From assembly GCA_034509735.1 (NCBI GenBank), contig JACGWO010000004.1, positions 23,727,395 to 23,791,394 on the forward strand: DNA of 64,000 nucleotides, read 5' to 3'. The notes under the pieces are model-generated. The model worked only from the letters and a program-made list of their open reading frames with translations. It was not told the origin of the DNA and did not search any database. Positions 23,027 through 34,722 of the stretch are shown here, one piece after another. The position numbers and the translations under genes were made by a program. The first letter of the stretch is position 1; each line of letters starts with the position of its first letter. The DNA is from Sesamum alatum. Its lineage: Eukaryota > Streptophyta > Magnoliopsida > Lamiales > Pedaliaceae.

Positions 23027-23785
23027 CTGTGGCCAAAGTAACTGAACAGAATGGAAGGTTTCCCTTGCGGCGTTTAGTAAGGATAGACCGACACTTAGGT
23101 CCAAAATGGGTACCTGCATTTTCCGTGCCCTAGACTCTAAGTGATGAGACCGAAGACAGAAGGACAAGTGTACTGTTAGGGCCTAAATGTTCATCCCCGA
23201 TCATTTCACCTAGTCTCTAGTGCCATGGACCGTTGCTAGATGGCCACCCATGGTAACGGGCGGATTCTAGGAATTCGACCAAGTCTAACTGAAAGGTGAA
23301 CCTAAAGAGTCACACACTATCCACACACACACTTAAGTATTTAATTTGGAATTAAATATTGGAGTAAAGGAATGATTAAATTAGATTTAATCGGGTCCTA
23401 TATTTTCTTGGAGAAATTAATTCCTTCTATTTGATAAAGGGAATTAAATTAATAAATTGGATTTATTAAGGGAATTGATTTAATGGGCCTAGAATAAATA
23501 TTATATTTATTTATTATATTTATTTGGCCTTTTGGAATATTTAATGGAATTTAAATATTCCATTAAATTAAAATCAACGGTTGAGATGGAAAGGGGAGAT
23601 GGAAGGCTAGGATTGGTTTGACTAGGTCAAACACTAGTTTGACTAGGACTTTGACTAGGTCAAAATCCTAGTCAAATTAGAGTTCTTAGAGTTGGAGTTT
23701 AAAGAGGATTAAACGCCTCCTCTATATAAACCTCTAGCCTCCAACAATTGAAGGATGATGAAATTCCAACACACGATTCCTTTCA
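23027..23785 (+). repeat. El-5 5' LTR, second part, with most of R-U5 deleted
   Basis: Continues El-5 LTR from the palindrome to the CTTTCA end. It includes the TTGAC cluster (about 23613-23680) and a CTATATAAAC TATA box at about 23721. About 530 bp present in El-9 between the (CA)n tract and the LTR end is missing at about 23774, so the tract is joined directly to gattcctttca. Confidence 0.88.
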
Positions 23786-25980
23786 GTGGTATCAGAGCCC
23801 GGTTCGGTGTATAGGCCTAGGGTTTATGTGCGTTTTAAGCATGAAACGTGATATTGGCATGTTTTTAATTAAATTTTGATTTTTTGATTTTAAAGCATGC
23901 CGTTTTATGGCTTTTGATTCGTGTGAATTTCTGAATATTGGGATTTTTCTGTTTTTCTTGGGAAATGGGGTGGAATAATTGAACGGAAAACGAGAAACGC
24001 CGCAGCCGGCCAGCCGGGAGGGCTGGCCGCGTGCAGCCGCGCACTGCCGGCAGGGCAGACGCGCGCAGGCAAGGGAAGCCTGCGCGCGCCCGCCCAGCCG
24101 GTCGCGCAGAGGCAGCGCACAGCCAGGATGGCTGCCCGCAGGCGCGCGCGCACGCAGACGAGGGTGTCTGCGCGCGCGCGTAGGGCTGCGCGCGGACGGA
24201 CAACGGGCAGCGCCGCCAGGCGCGCGCGCACGCAAACGGAGGTGTCTGCGCGCGCGCGCCCGGCAGGCGCGCCCAGTGCACGTCTGCGCGCGCACTGCGC
24301 AGGGCGCGGCCGGCAGCCAGCAGGCCAACGCGCGCGCGAGGCAAGGGAGCCTGTGCGCCCGACGGCCTGCCGGAACGCCAGGCCGCACAGCATGCTGCCG
24401 GCCAGGCACACGCGCACGCAGGCAGAGGGCCTGCGCGCAGGGGGCGGCAGGCTGAGCCTGCTGCCCTGTAGTGTTTTTTTTTTATTTTTAAATTATTTTC
24501 AGCTTTAATTTTGAATTAATTCTTAAAAATCATGTTTTGAGTTCAATTATGCCTAATTTTCTAAAGACATTATTTTAGGAGTAAAATAAATTGAATTTGG
24601 AATCCTGGGGTTATTTTACTTAAAGTAATGAGGAAAGGCTTTCCTAAAACGAGAAAATACTATTGCCAATATTTGTGTTTTTATTTTTCACACGTTATGC
24701 ACATATTCATTTATTTTACTATTTTGAATATTTATGGTTGGAAATCATGTGTTGTTGGTGTATTGTAATTATATGATTGGATCATGTGATTATGTGTGTT
24801 GGATGGAAATGGATGATCACGAGCCTTAGAACGAATGTATGGTTTATTTTCTGTTGGGCCTGTGTGCCTCTTTTACTGCTTTCTCCTTCTCTCTTTCTAG
24901 TTGCCTTGGAATAATAAGGCATTCTACCTCCCTCCTTATGTACTCCCCCCGGGTTTTCGCTGGGGTTTCTTTTTAATATGTAATGAGAGTAGACTAGGAG
25001 TGAGGTTTCTATTTTTGTAATTGGTGGAGAAGAAGGAAGGACCACATGGAGAGCCCAGACGGGAGGTCCCTTGAAGTTTTCCATGAAGTGAAGAAAGAGA
25101 AAAGAGACCAAGGCCCATCAGCATGATGATCGGGTTACTATTAATGTAATAGTATAGGACCAACCCTAGATTGACCATAGATCCACTGCGGGCTCAGTGG
25201 GTCGCATAGGATTTGGGCTCGTGATCATCCAACAGGGGCGTGCTAGGCTTTAATTGCATGTGGTTCTTATGATGGATGAATGGGCTTTTATTTATCATAT
25301 AACTGCTATGGATGGTTTAATTTACGCATTATGGATGTATGTGTGAATGTTTATTTATTTGAGATCTCGGTCATTTACTACTCTCACATTGGTTGGACCA
25401 ATGTCAAAATATTAGACCCTAGACAAAATGGACATGAACTCTAGGAGTTTGTCCATGCCTTCCAATCCATGACATAGTGAGGAAGCTACTTTAGGTCAAT
25501 AGCGTGGTCTCACGAGTCGTGGCACGTTATTGTACTTAAAGGAAGCTGCACTATATCATGAACGAAAAATGGGCTGCTGTTACCTGTCTCACGAGTCGTG
25601 GGGGTACCAGTGGGTCTGTGGCTCGGTCGATTGGGTTAGGTCTAACGCCCAATTAACATGATTCGCTTGGAGTCCTCAGAATCATGTGAAAGGGTGAGGC
25701 AATAATCTTGGGAATCTCGTGGAACGAGAATGGTATGGAATACCTCCCACAGGATCTTTTCCATGCGAATCGTAAAAGCGGGGTATGGGAAAAATCGTTG
25801 TGGATCCCAAGCCCACTAGGAAAGGATTTCCCGAAAATCACGTTTGAGAGTACCGTGTTTTCGTATAAATAGTGGGAGGATTAAATGACTAAAGTCCATG
25901 TATTTAATTATTTTTATCAAACCACCGTCTTTTATTTTTCTGCTGATCGCGCGCTGTTTTCTAAAATGTAGATTTTAAAA
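23786..25980 (+). other. El-5 leader with primer site and GC hairpin island
   Basis: Primer site TGGTATCAGAGCCC at 23787-23800. The GC island at 23994-24466 includes a perfect 10-bp stem GCGCGCAGGC (24061-24070) / GCCTGCGCGC (24078-24087) with loop AAGGGAA, then further CAGAC/GTCTG hairpins. CACGAGTCGTG occurs at 25511-25521 and 25590-25600. The long open frames on both strands of the island look non-coding. Confidence 0.82.
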
Positions 25981-26254
25981 ATGTCTAAGAACCCACTTTC
26001 CACCATTCTTGAGACAAACATATTCAATGGAACAAATTACAACGACTGGTTGCACAATCTCAGGATAGTCCTAGATTACGAGAACCAAGGCTACGTCATG
26101 GACGAGCCTCTCCCTAGGACCTTGCCGGAAGGATCCACGCCAGAAGAACGTGAGACGTTCGAGACTTGGCATAAGGATAACCGGAAGGTCCGTAGCGTCA
26201 TACTTGCTTCGATGACCAATGAGATTCAGAAGCAATATGAAAGGCTAGACGATG
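25981..26254 (+). pseudogene. El-5 gag, N-terminal fragment
   Basis: Starts MSKNPLSTILETNIFNGTNY and follows El-9 gag closely to KQYERLDDV, about 91 codons (the El-9 gag-knuckle region is about 280). The next bases (gttggaggtcc) belong to a leader. The apparent 136-residue frame therefore has a meaningless tail. Confidence 0.9.
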
Positions 26255-27215
26255 TGTTGGAGGTCCATGGAGGTTGCCATCAGATGGCCCACGGAGGATC
26301 CATGGAGAAGGAGCCCGGTGTAGGCCCAAGATGGAGAGCCCAAGAAGATAAAGAGGACTTACAAGGCCCATTGCATGTAATGGGTTATTAAAAACTTGTA
26401 ATAGCATAGGACCTACCCTTAGATTGACCATAGAACCACTGCGGGCTCAGTGGGTCGCATAGGTTTGGGCTTGTGATCATCCTACAGGGGCGTGCTAGGC
26501 TTTATTTTGCATGCGATGCGTATTATATGCTTATGTTATTCTATATGCTTTATGTATGGTTACATTCACGCTTAGAATATTTCTGCCATAACGCATGCAA
26601 TGCAATACTTAATATGTGATGAGGTCTCGTTCTTTCAAAACTCTCACTTGGTTAAACCAAGTTAAATATAGACCCTTAATAAATGGACTAGGACTCTGGG
26701 AGTCTGTCCAAGCCTTCCATCCATGGCAAAAAGTGAGGAAGATCTTTTAGGTCGATAGCGTGGTCTCACGAGTCGTGGCACGACTATCGTGCTTAAAAGA
26801 AGCTGCACTTTGTCATGAACGATGAGTAGACTGCTGTTACCTGTCTCACGAGTCGTGGAGGTAGTAGTGAGTCTATGAATCGGTTGATTGGGTCGGGTCT
26901 AACGCCCGAATAACGTAATTCGCTTGGAGTCCTCGGATCACGTGAAAGGGTGAGGCAATTATCTTGGGAATCTCGTGGAACGAGAATGGTATGGAATACC
27001 TCCCACGGGTTCTTTTCCCATGCGAATCGTAAAAGCGGGGTATGGGGGAGATCGCTGTGGATCCTGAGCCCACTAGGAAAGGATTTCCCGAAAACAACGT
27101 TTGAGATGCCGTGTTTTCGTAGAAATAGTGGGAAAGGTTAAGGACTAAAGACCGAGACTTAACCAAAATATTACTTCATTCTGCTTATTACTTTTTTCTA
27201 TTTATATATTTGTGA
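26255..27215 (+). other. El-5b: second leader segment fused to El-5 gag
   Basis: Gag-proximal half of a copia leader, of the same sub-type as El-2 (shared segment catggatcctccgtgggcc read in reverse). It repeats in order the landmarks already seen at 25180-25980: the ggctcagtgggtcgcatagg segment, CACGAGTCGTG at 26767-26777 and 26847-26857, and the pre-gag block. It has no primer site or GC island, so it is an internal remnant. Confidence 0.82.
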
Positions 27216-27689
27216 ATGTCAAAGAATCCACCAAACACATTACTAAGAGGCTTATTAAAAGGGAACCAATTACACGGATTGACTGCCAAATCTTAAGATG
27301 GTCTTAAATTTCCAGAACCTTAACTCACATACCGGAATGAGGACGTTCCTCAGCCCTTGCCGGAGGGGTCGACAACTAAGGCAACGCTTGGCGTGCAAAA
27401 GTTGAAGGATGACCACCGATAAGTAGGATATAATGATGTTGGCTCAAACTATGCTTCGTTTGCATCATGTCTATATGGTCCTGGACCTACATGTGGGGTA
27501 AAATACAACGAAGGCATGTTTGGAGCTAAGATGACGGAAGGGATGTCGGTACAAAGAACATGGAGTGATGATGCAATCCCTAGTGGAGAAGCTCAAAAGA
27601 CCTCCACATCAGTCTTGAAAAAGAGACGTACGTTGACATGATCCTTCAGTCTCTTCCTCCCTCCTACGAACCATTAATTATCAACATGA
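27216..27689 (+). pseudogene. El-5b gag remnant
   Basis: ATG at 27216 opens MSKNPPNTLL, a decayed copy of the gag start. Later pieces still recognisable by DNA similarity include the segment for ETYVDMILQSLPPSYE near 27625-27670. Many indels and stops. It is cut at 27689 by the El-6 LTR; the flank catga is the likely target site. Confidence 0.8.
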
Positions 27690-29687
27690 TGTTAGAATAG
27701 GTGACCATGTAAGCCAATTTTGCAGGAATATGTAACCTATGTCTAGACAATTTCAGGTGTTTGATAAATCATTAATGAATAAAGAAGTGAATTTCATTTG
27801 GCATCACTTTGTTTGTGTTCACTTATATTTGTTTTCCATATCTGTTCACTACGCAAACAAAGCCCACGGACTGAGAATCAATTTCAGGGACTGGGACTAC
27901 GCTTGGAGGTAGGTCCATGGAATCAGTCTTCCCGAATCAGTCCGGAAATCTCCAAGTCAAGGAATCCCGAAAATGGGTACCGGGATTCCATTTGAGACTT
28001 GCACTAAGCACCTGCTGTCGTGTTTTCATCGACGGGTGACGAGGGTCGTCTAAGCAGTGTTAGTGGGTTAGCATGCTAGGACGCAGCTGACTGAGGTGAC
28101 TCGCGGGAACCGTCTTACGGAGGACCTTGAGTATGGTCAGCAAGGTATGACGTGTATTCCCGGTTCCAACGGTACAGGCCAAGTCCTTTGACTTGAGGAA
28201 TTGCTGAGTTTCCCTGTACGTTAAGGGCTGTATCTTAGATATGGTGAGAGATTAGTAGAATTCTCTTTGGTAGTCATAAGCCATGTCTAGTACAGTTCTG
28301 GTGTACAAAGTGACAGTAGTTTCCAAGAAAGGATCTGTCTCCTGCCAATAGGTATTGACAGTTGAGTCTCATGTATGCTCTCTGTGTCTTGTCCCTAAAA
28401 TCTGTGGCCACAGTAACTGAATAGAAGGAAAGGATTCCCTTGCGGCGTTTAGTGAGGACAGACCGACACTTAGGTCCAAAATGGGTACCTGCATTATCCG
28501 TGCCCTAGACTCTAAGTGATGAGACCGAAGACAGAAGGACAAGTGTACTGTTAGAGCCTAAATGTTCATCCCTGAATATTTCACCTAGTCTCTAGTGCCA
28601 TGGACCGTTGCTAGATGGCCACCATGGTAACGGAAGGATTCTAGGAATCCGACCAAGTCTAGCTGAAAGGTGAACCTAAAGAGTCACACACTATCCACAC
28701 ACATTTGGATATTTAATTAGGAATTAAATATTGGAGTGAAGGAATAATTAAATTGGATTTAATCGGGTCCTTTATTTTTTCTTGGAGAAAATAATTCCTT
28801 CTATTAGATATAAGGAATTAAATTGATAAATTAGATTTATCAAAGGGATTTATTTAATGGGCTTAAATAATATTTATATTTATTTTAGCCTCTTGGAAAT
28901 ATTTAATTAGGTTTTAAATATTCCATTAAATTAAATTAAATCAACGGTGAGATGAATGGGAGAGATGGATGGCTAGGATTGTTTTGACTAGGTCAAAACA
29001 CTACTTTGACTAGGACATTGACTAGGTCAAAATCCTAGTCAAAATAGAGTTCTTGAAAGAGGAGTTTAAAGAGGATTAGACTCCTCTTCTATATAAACCC
29101 CTAGCATCCTACAAGTTGAAGGATGATGAATCTCCAACACACACACAACACACACACACTTTTCGGCTCTCTCTCTCCTTCTCTCGTCCGCCCTCTCTCT
29201 CTCACACACTCCAAGAAAATTATTTTCTCTTAGTTCTCTTGTTCTTGGAACATTAGAACTTTGATGAATCAATACCATTAATTCATAATGTGTTATTGAT
29301 TCATCCACTCCAAATATTATAAACTTGTTCGTTGCTAGCACGACGTGCAAGATACGTGGGTGGATCGTGTGTCACGATTTGGAGGGTCTCAAGAACGAGA
29401 TCTTGGTGCAAAACGGGGAACAACGCGTGTAGCCGTTGAAGACGAAAATGACAACGGGTAGGTCTCGTTTATGATTTTCGTCCCTTTTTAACTTTCTACC
29501 CTATGGCCTCCATGATTCTTTTATGTTTTATTATTCATGAGATACACCGAACACCCGGGAATTTCAAAGGCACACCCTTTGAAACGTGTTCTTTAATTTA
29601 AAAGCATGTTTAAATTCCATATTTAATTTTAATTATACCGCGCTTCCGCATTCGCGCTTTTCTCGGGACGATCCACAATTGCTTTCA
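27690..29687 (+). repeat. El-6 5' LTR
   Basis: TGTTAGAATAGG...TTGCTTTCA, 1998 bp, followed by a primer site, hence a 5' LTR. It has the CTGTGGCCACAG palindrome at 28402-28413, the TTGACTAGG cluster at about 28984-29041 and CTATATAAAC at about 29089. Confidence 0.93.
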
Positions 29688-29861
29688 GTGGTATCAGAGC
29701 CCGGTTCGGTGTATAGGCCTAGGGTTTATGTGCGTTTTAAGCATGAAACGTGTTTTGAGCATGTTTTAATTGAATCTTGATTTTCTTGATTATTAAAGCA
29801 TGTTGTTTTATTGCTTTTAATTCGTGTGAAATTCTGAATGTTGATATTTTTCTGTTTTTCT
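29688..29861 (+). other. El-6 leader start with primer site, cut by sequence gap
   Basis: Primer site TGGTATCAGAGCCC at 29689-29702, then AT-rich leader matching El-9. Known sequence stops at ctgtttttct, about 50 bases before the GC-rich island begins in El-5 and El-9. Confidence 0.9.
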
Positions 29862-30361
29862 NNNNNNNNNNNNNNNNNNNNNNNNNNNNNNNNNNNNNNN
29901 NNNNNNNNNNNNNNNNNNNNNNNNNNNNNNNNNNNNNNNNNNNNNNNNNNNNNNNNNNNNNNNNNNNNNNNNNNNNNNNNNNNNNNNNNNNNNNNNNNNN
30001 NNNNNNNNNNNNNNNNNNNNNNNNNNNNNNNNNNNNNNNNNNNNNNNNNNNNNNNNNNNNNNNNNNNNNNNNNNNNNNNNNNNNNNNNNNNNNNNNNNNN
30101 NNNNNNNNNNNNNNNNNNNNNNNNNNNNNNNNNNNNNNNNNNNNNNNNNNNNNNNNNNNNNNNNNNNNNNNNNNNNNNNNNNNNNNNNNNNNNNNNNNNN
30201 NNNNNNNNNNNNNNNNNNNNNNNNNNNNNNNNNNNNNNNNNNNNNNNNNNNNNNNNNNNNNNNNNNNNNNNNNNNNNNNNNNNNNNNNNNNNNNNNNNNN
30301 NNNNNNNNNNNNNNNNNNNNNNNNNNNNNNNNNNNNNNNNNNNNNNNNNNNNNNNNNNNNN
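29862..30361. other. Assembly gap (500 N)
   Basis: Exactly 500 undefined bases, the usual placeholder for a gap of unknown size. Left is the El-6 leader and right is the middle of a different LTR, so at least the El-6 body and the start of that LTR are missing or rearranged. Open frames through it are artefacts. Confidence 0.97.
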
Positions 30362-32266
30362 GACGAGGATCGTCTAAGCAGTGTTAGTGGGTCGGCCTGC
30401 TGGGCAGCGGCCGACTGAGGTGACTCGCGGGAATCGTCATATGGAAGCCACTCAGGCTTGGTCGGTATGACTCGTATTCCCGGTTCCGATAGTACGGATT
30501 AGTCCTCGGACTTGAGGATCACGGCAGTCCCCTACATACTAAGGTTGTATCTTGGATATGGTGAAAATTTGACCGGTTATATTACATGGTCATCATAAGC
30601 CTCGTCCAGTGCAGTCGGAGTATGTAAGAACGGTGAATTCCAAGATAGGATCTGTCCCCTGCCAAAGGATATGACAGCAAGATCTCCTATGCGCTCGGAG
30701 ATGGTTTAGACTCACAAAGTCTATGGGCATAGCACTTGATGTAGTGGGAAAGGATTTCCTACGTCGAGTTAAACCTATCTCGAGCATTTTGCATAGTTGC
30801 CTAGTCAAGGATGGGAACCGACCCCTAGACTAAAGGCCGAGAGACAGGCGATAGTAGGACCGTACCCGTACGTATCGAGCGTCGGTAGGACCGCACCTGC
30901 GTATAACTCAGAGCCTAAATGTTCACACCATAAATTCACCTAGTCTCTAGTGCCATGGACCGTTGCTAGATGGCCACCCATGGTAACGGACTACTTTGGT
31001 TAAGAAATAACAAGAAGTAGGTCCAAGTCTATAGCTGAAAGGTGAACCTAAAGAGTCACACCCGCTACCCCAAATGAAAGGGAATTAATTTGGAATTAAT
31101 TCCGGGAGAAGGTTTAATTTTAATGGAATTAAATTATACTTCTTGGAGATTCAAGCATCGATGGATTATTTGGGATAATCGGGCTTGAGTTCATAAATTA
31201 GATTTATGAATTTTATAAAGCATGGGGCTTTCCTTTTAATTAGATTAAAAGGGTGAATTAATTAATTAGTGGGCTTAGTATATTAAATAGGATTTAATAT
31301 AAAGTCCATGGGACTATTTAATTTAGAATTAAATAATCCCATTCTATGGAATTAATTAATGGGCTTGGTATATTAAATAGAATTTAATATAAAGTCCATG
31401 GGACTATTTAATTTAGAAATAAATAAGTCCTTTCCATTAATTAATTAATGGGCTTAGTATATTAAATATGATTATATATAAAGTCCATGGGAATATTAAT
31501 TTAGAAATTAAATAGGCCCATTCCATAAAGCCCATCAAAATGGATGGACAAGATTTGATCTAGAGAATGATGAGATGAAGGGCCATGATTAATTTGACTT
31601 AATCAAAGCCTAATTTGACTAGGATTTGACTAGGTCAAAATCCTAGTCAAAGTGTGTCTCTTTGGAAGAGTTTGAGAAGGAATAGGAAATTCCATCTTCT
31701 ATAAATACTCAAAAAACACACACTCACACCTAGTATTCTCTACAACTCTCATCTATCAATTCTCTCTCAAATTTTCGTCCATCCCTATTTTTTACTCTCC
31801 AAGAATACTACTTTGTTCTTCTTGATTTATTCAAGTTAAGAACATAAGAGATATTGATTGCGTTAATTCATAGAGTGTATCAATGTCTCTTCTCCCCAAA
31901 ATAATTTCTTGCCAGCACAAGGGTTGTTTACTTTCCGGTGGAGCGAGTGAGATGATTTAGAGGGTCTCTTCTTTGAGATCTTGGTGCAAAATGGGAAACA
32001 ATGCATGTAGCCGAAATGAAGACAAAACTACAACCGGGTAGGTTCTTTAATTATGTTTTTTGGTTCTAATTCTATGGCCTCCATGTTGTGTTTTATTGAA
32101 CATGAGATACACCGAACGCTCGGGAGATCAAGGGCACACCCCGTTGATTCGTTTATGTATGTTATGCATGATTTAAATTCCGTTTAATTATGCTTTTGTA
32201 ATTTTTATTACGCACGCGCTTCGCTATTCGCGTTAAACCTCCCGGGCCGATCCACACAATCTTTCA
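30362..32266 (+). repeat. LTR-7: partial LTR (2.24-kb type), start lost in gap
   Basis: Plus-strand counterpart of the El-2 LTR (6676-8916), with the first 300 or so bases missing. Ends ccgatccacacaatctttca at 32266 and is followed directly by the middle of the El-8 LTR, not by a primer site. It is therefore a solo LTR or a 3' LTR inserted in the El-8 5' LTR. The first bases on the right, tgaac, should be its target site. TTGAC cluster at about 31618-31655. Confidence 0.85.
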
Positions 32267-32710
32267 TGAACATAAGGAGGATTAATCCCGTTAAACAATA
32301 ACATGTGATTGATCCGTCCACTCCAAATAAAATACTTGTTCGTTCGCTAGCACGACGTACAAGATACGTTGGCGGATTGCGTGTCACAATTTAGAGGATC
32401 TCACGTACGAGATTTTGGAGCAAATTGGGAACAACGCGAGTACCGGTTAGAAGAGGAAAACGACGAACCGGTAGGTCTCTTTTACGTTTTCGTCCTCTTC
32501 TAATTTTTAATCCTAGGGCCTCCATGATTGCATGTATGTTTTAATTCATGAGATACACTGAACACCCGGGAACTTCAAGGGTACACCCCTTGAACGTGCT
32601 TTAATTTTATACGAATAATGCATGTTTAAATTTTGCAATTCACATTTATACCATGCTTCCGCATTCGCGCTATTTCCCGGGACGATCCACACGCCTATCC
32701 CAGGCTTTCA
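32267..32710 (+). repeat. El-8 5' LTR, 3'-most part
   Basis: Matches the end of the El-8 3' LTR (from about 47523) and closes with caggctttca before a primer site. The first 1.6 kb of this LTR lie left of LTR-7, inside or beyond the gap. Confidence 0.88.
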
Positions 32711-32994
32711 GTGGTATCAGAGCCCGGTTCGGTGTATAGGGCTAGGGTTTTATGTGCGTTTTTAATCATGAAAATGTGATTTGGCATATTTTAATTATTT
32801 CTTGATTTATTATCATTAAAGCATGTCGTTTTTTTTGCGTTCAATTCGTATGATTTTTGATATTTGGTATATTTATGTTTTTTTGGGAAACGGGGGCGAA
32901 AGTCGAACGAAACAGAAAAACGCAGCACGCGGCCAGCGGTGGCTGACCGCGCGCGGACCGTGCGCCCAGGCGAGGTGGACGCGTGCAGACAGAG
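32711..32994 (+). other. El-8 leader, truncated, with primer site
   Basis: Primer site TGGTATCAGAGCCC at 32712-32725. The leader then reaches the first 75 bp of a GC-rich island (about 32920-32994) and stops. The remaining leader, gag, and the first part of pol are deleted, and the sequence continues in the protease-integrase linker. Confidence 0.85.
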
Positions 32995-33315
32995 GATAAA
33001 AATTAGCTTTTATTTGATGAGGTGTGGAATTGCTCATCTACTTGGTACACTAATAATGGGCTCTATATCTTGCAACAAACGAACTTCGTTCTTAACGCTC
33101 AACACAAACGTAAAATAGATAATAACGGGAATGCACCACTATGGCACGCTAGGCTAGGTCACATATCCCAAGACAGGATGAAAAGATTGGTAGACTCAAA
33201 GAACCTAGAGGTAGGGGACTTGAGTGAGCTACCAACTTGTGAATCCTGTCTAAGAGGGAAAATGACCAAGAAGCCCTTTGTAGGACAAAGCAGGCTTACC
33301 ACAGGTCTGTTGGAC
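32995..33315 (+). pseudogene. El-8 pol, pre-integrase fragment
   Basis: Begins ataaaaattagcttttatttg, the segment coding the end of the protease-linker region. It encodes the GAG-pre-integrase zinc region (LWHARLGHISQDRMKRLVDS, then CESC in PTCESCLRGKMTKK). It ends at TGGAC (33311-33315), the target of El-9, and continues at 43712. A frame shift lies near 33020. Confidence 0.9.
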
Positions 33316-34607
33316 TGTTAGAATAGGTGACCATGTAAGCCAATTTTGGCGGGTATATGTAACCTATGTCTAGACAATTATAGGTGTTTTGATAAATCAT
33401 TAATGAATAAAGAAGTGAATTTTCATTTGCATTACTTTGTTTGTGTTCACTTGCACCTATTTTTCCATATCTGTTCACTACGCAAACAGAGCCCACGGAC
33501 TGAGATTCGATTTCGGGGACTGGGACTACGCTTGGAGGTAGGTCCATGAAATCAATCTTCCCGAATCAGTCCGAAATCTCCAAGTCAAGGAATCCCGAAA
33601 ATGGGTACCGGGATTCCATTTGAGACTTGCACTAAGCATCTGCTGTCGTGTTTCATCGACGGGTGACGAGGATCGTCCAAGCAGTGTTAGTGGGTTAGCC
33701 TGCTAGGACGCAGCTGACTGAGGTGACTCGTGGGAACCGTCTTACGGAGGACCTTGAGTATGGTCTGCAAGGTATGACGAGTATTCCCGGTTCCAACGGT
33801 ACAGGTCAAGTCCTTTGACTTGAGAATTACTGAGTTTACCTGTACATCAGAACTGTATCTTAGATATGGTGAGAGATTGCCAGAATTCTCTTTGGTAGTC
33901 ATAAGCCATGTCTAGTGCAGTCCTGGTGTGCAAAGTGACAGTAGTTTCCAAGAAAGGATCTATCTCCTGTCAATAGGTTTTGACAGTTGAGTCTCATGTA
34001 TGCTCTAGGTCTTGTCCCTAAAACTGTGGCCACAGTGACTGAACAGAAGGGAAGGTTTCCCTTGCGGCGTTTAGTGAGGACAGACCGACACTTAGGTCCA
34101 AGATGGGTGCCTGCGTTATCCGTGCCCTAACACTAAGTGATGAGACCGAAGACAGAAGGACAAGCGTACTGTTAGAGCCTAAATGTTCATCCCTGAATAT
34201 TTCACCTAGTCTCTAGTGCCATGGACCGTTGCTAGATGCCACCCATGGTAAACGGACGGATTCTAGGAATCCGACCAAGTCTAGCTGAATGGTGAACCTA
34301 AAGAGTCACACACTATCCACACACCAATTAAATATTTAATTTGGAATTAAATATTGGAGTGAAGGAATGATTAAATTAGATTTAATCGGGACCTTTATTT
34401 TTCTTGGAGAAATAATTCTTTTCTATTTGATAGAAGGAATTAAATTGATAAATTGGATTTATCAAAGGGATTTATTTAATGGGCTTAAATAATATTTATA
34501 TTTTATTTTAGCCTCTTGGAAATATTTAAATAGGTTTTAAATATTTCCATTAAATTAAATTAAATCAACGGTTGAGATTAATGGGAGAGATGGATGGCTA
34601 GGATCGT

Positions 34608-34656
34608 TTTGACTAGGTCAAAACATTAGTTTGACTAGGACTTTGACTAGGTCAAA
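34608..34656 (+). promoter_or_regulatory. WRKY-type W-box cluster in El-9 LTR
   Basis: TTGACT occurs three times and its inverse GGTCAA twice within 50 bp, arranged as TTGACTAGGTCAA inverted pairs. TTGAC(C/T) is the W-box bound by WRKY factors. The cluster is about 60-110 bp before the TATA box and recurs in every full LTR here. CAACGGTTGAG (MYB/MSA-like) lies about 45 bp further upstream. Regulation by stress is inferred by analogy with Tnt1/Tto1 LTRs. Confidence 0.6.
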
Positions 34657-34714
34657 ATCCTAATCAAAATTAGAGTTCTTAAAAGAGGAGTTTAAAGAGG
34701 ATTAAACTCCTCTC

Positions 34715-34722
34715 TATATAAA
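34715..34722 (+). promoter_or_regulatory. El-9 LTR TATA box
   Basis: TATATAAA in ctcTATATAAAcccctagc, conserved in the 3' LTR at 43118-43125 and in the other LTRs. It is followed at 40-60 bp by a (CA)n tract, so transcription likely starts just before that tract. Confidence 0.7.

Larger units (their letters stand above)
20288..26254 (+). mobile_element. El-5: Ty1/copia element, 5' part, inserted in El-4 integrase
   Basis: 5' LTR (split by sLTR-2), primer site, full leader and the first 90 codons of gag. At about 26254 gag changes abruptly into a second leader (El-5b), a recombination or deletion junction. The right end and 3' LTR are not in the window. The left flank aagaa (20283-20287) would be its target site. 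Confidence 0.82.

Noticed and set aside
23792..24508. Open frames up to 205 codons in the El-5 island
   Set aside because: Non-coding leader between primer site and gag. No start context or domain.
29777..30418. Open frames of 179 and 213 codons through the N stretch
   Set aside because: Undefined bases read as open; artefact of the gap.
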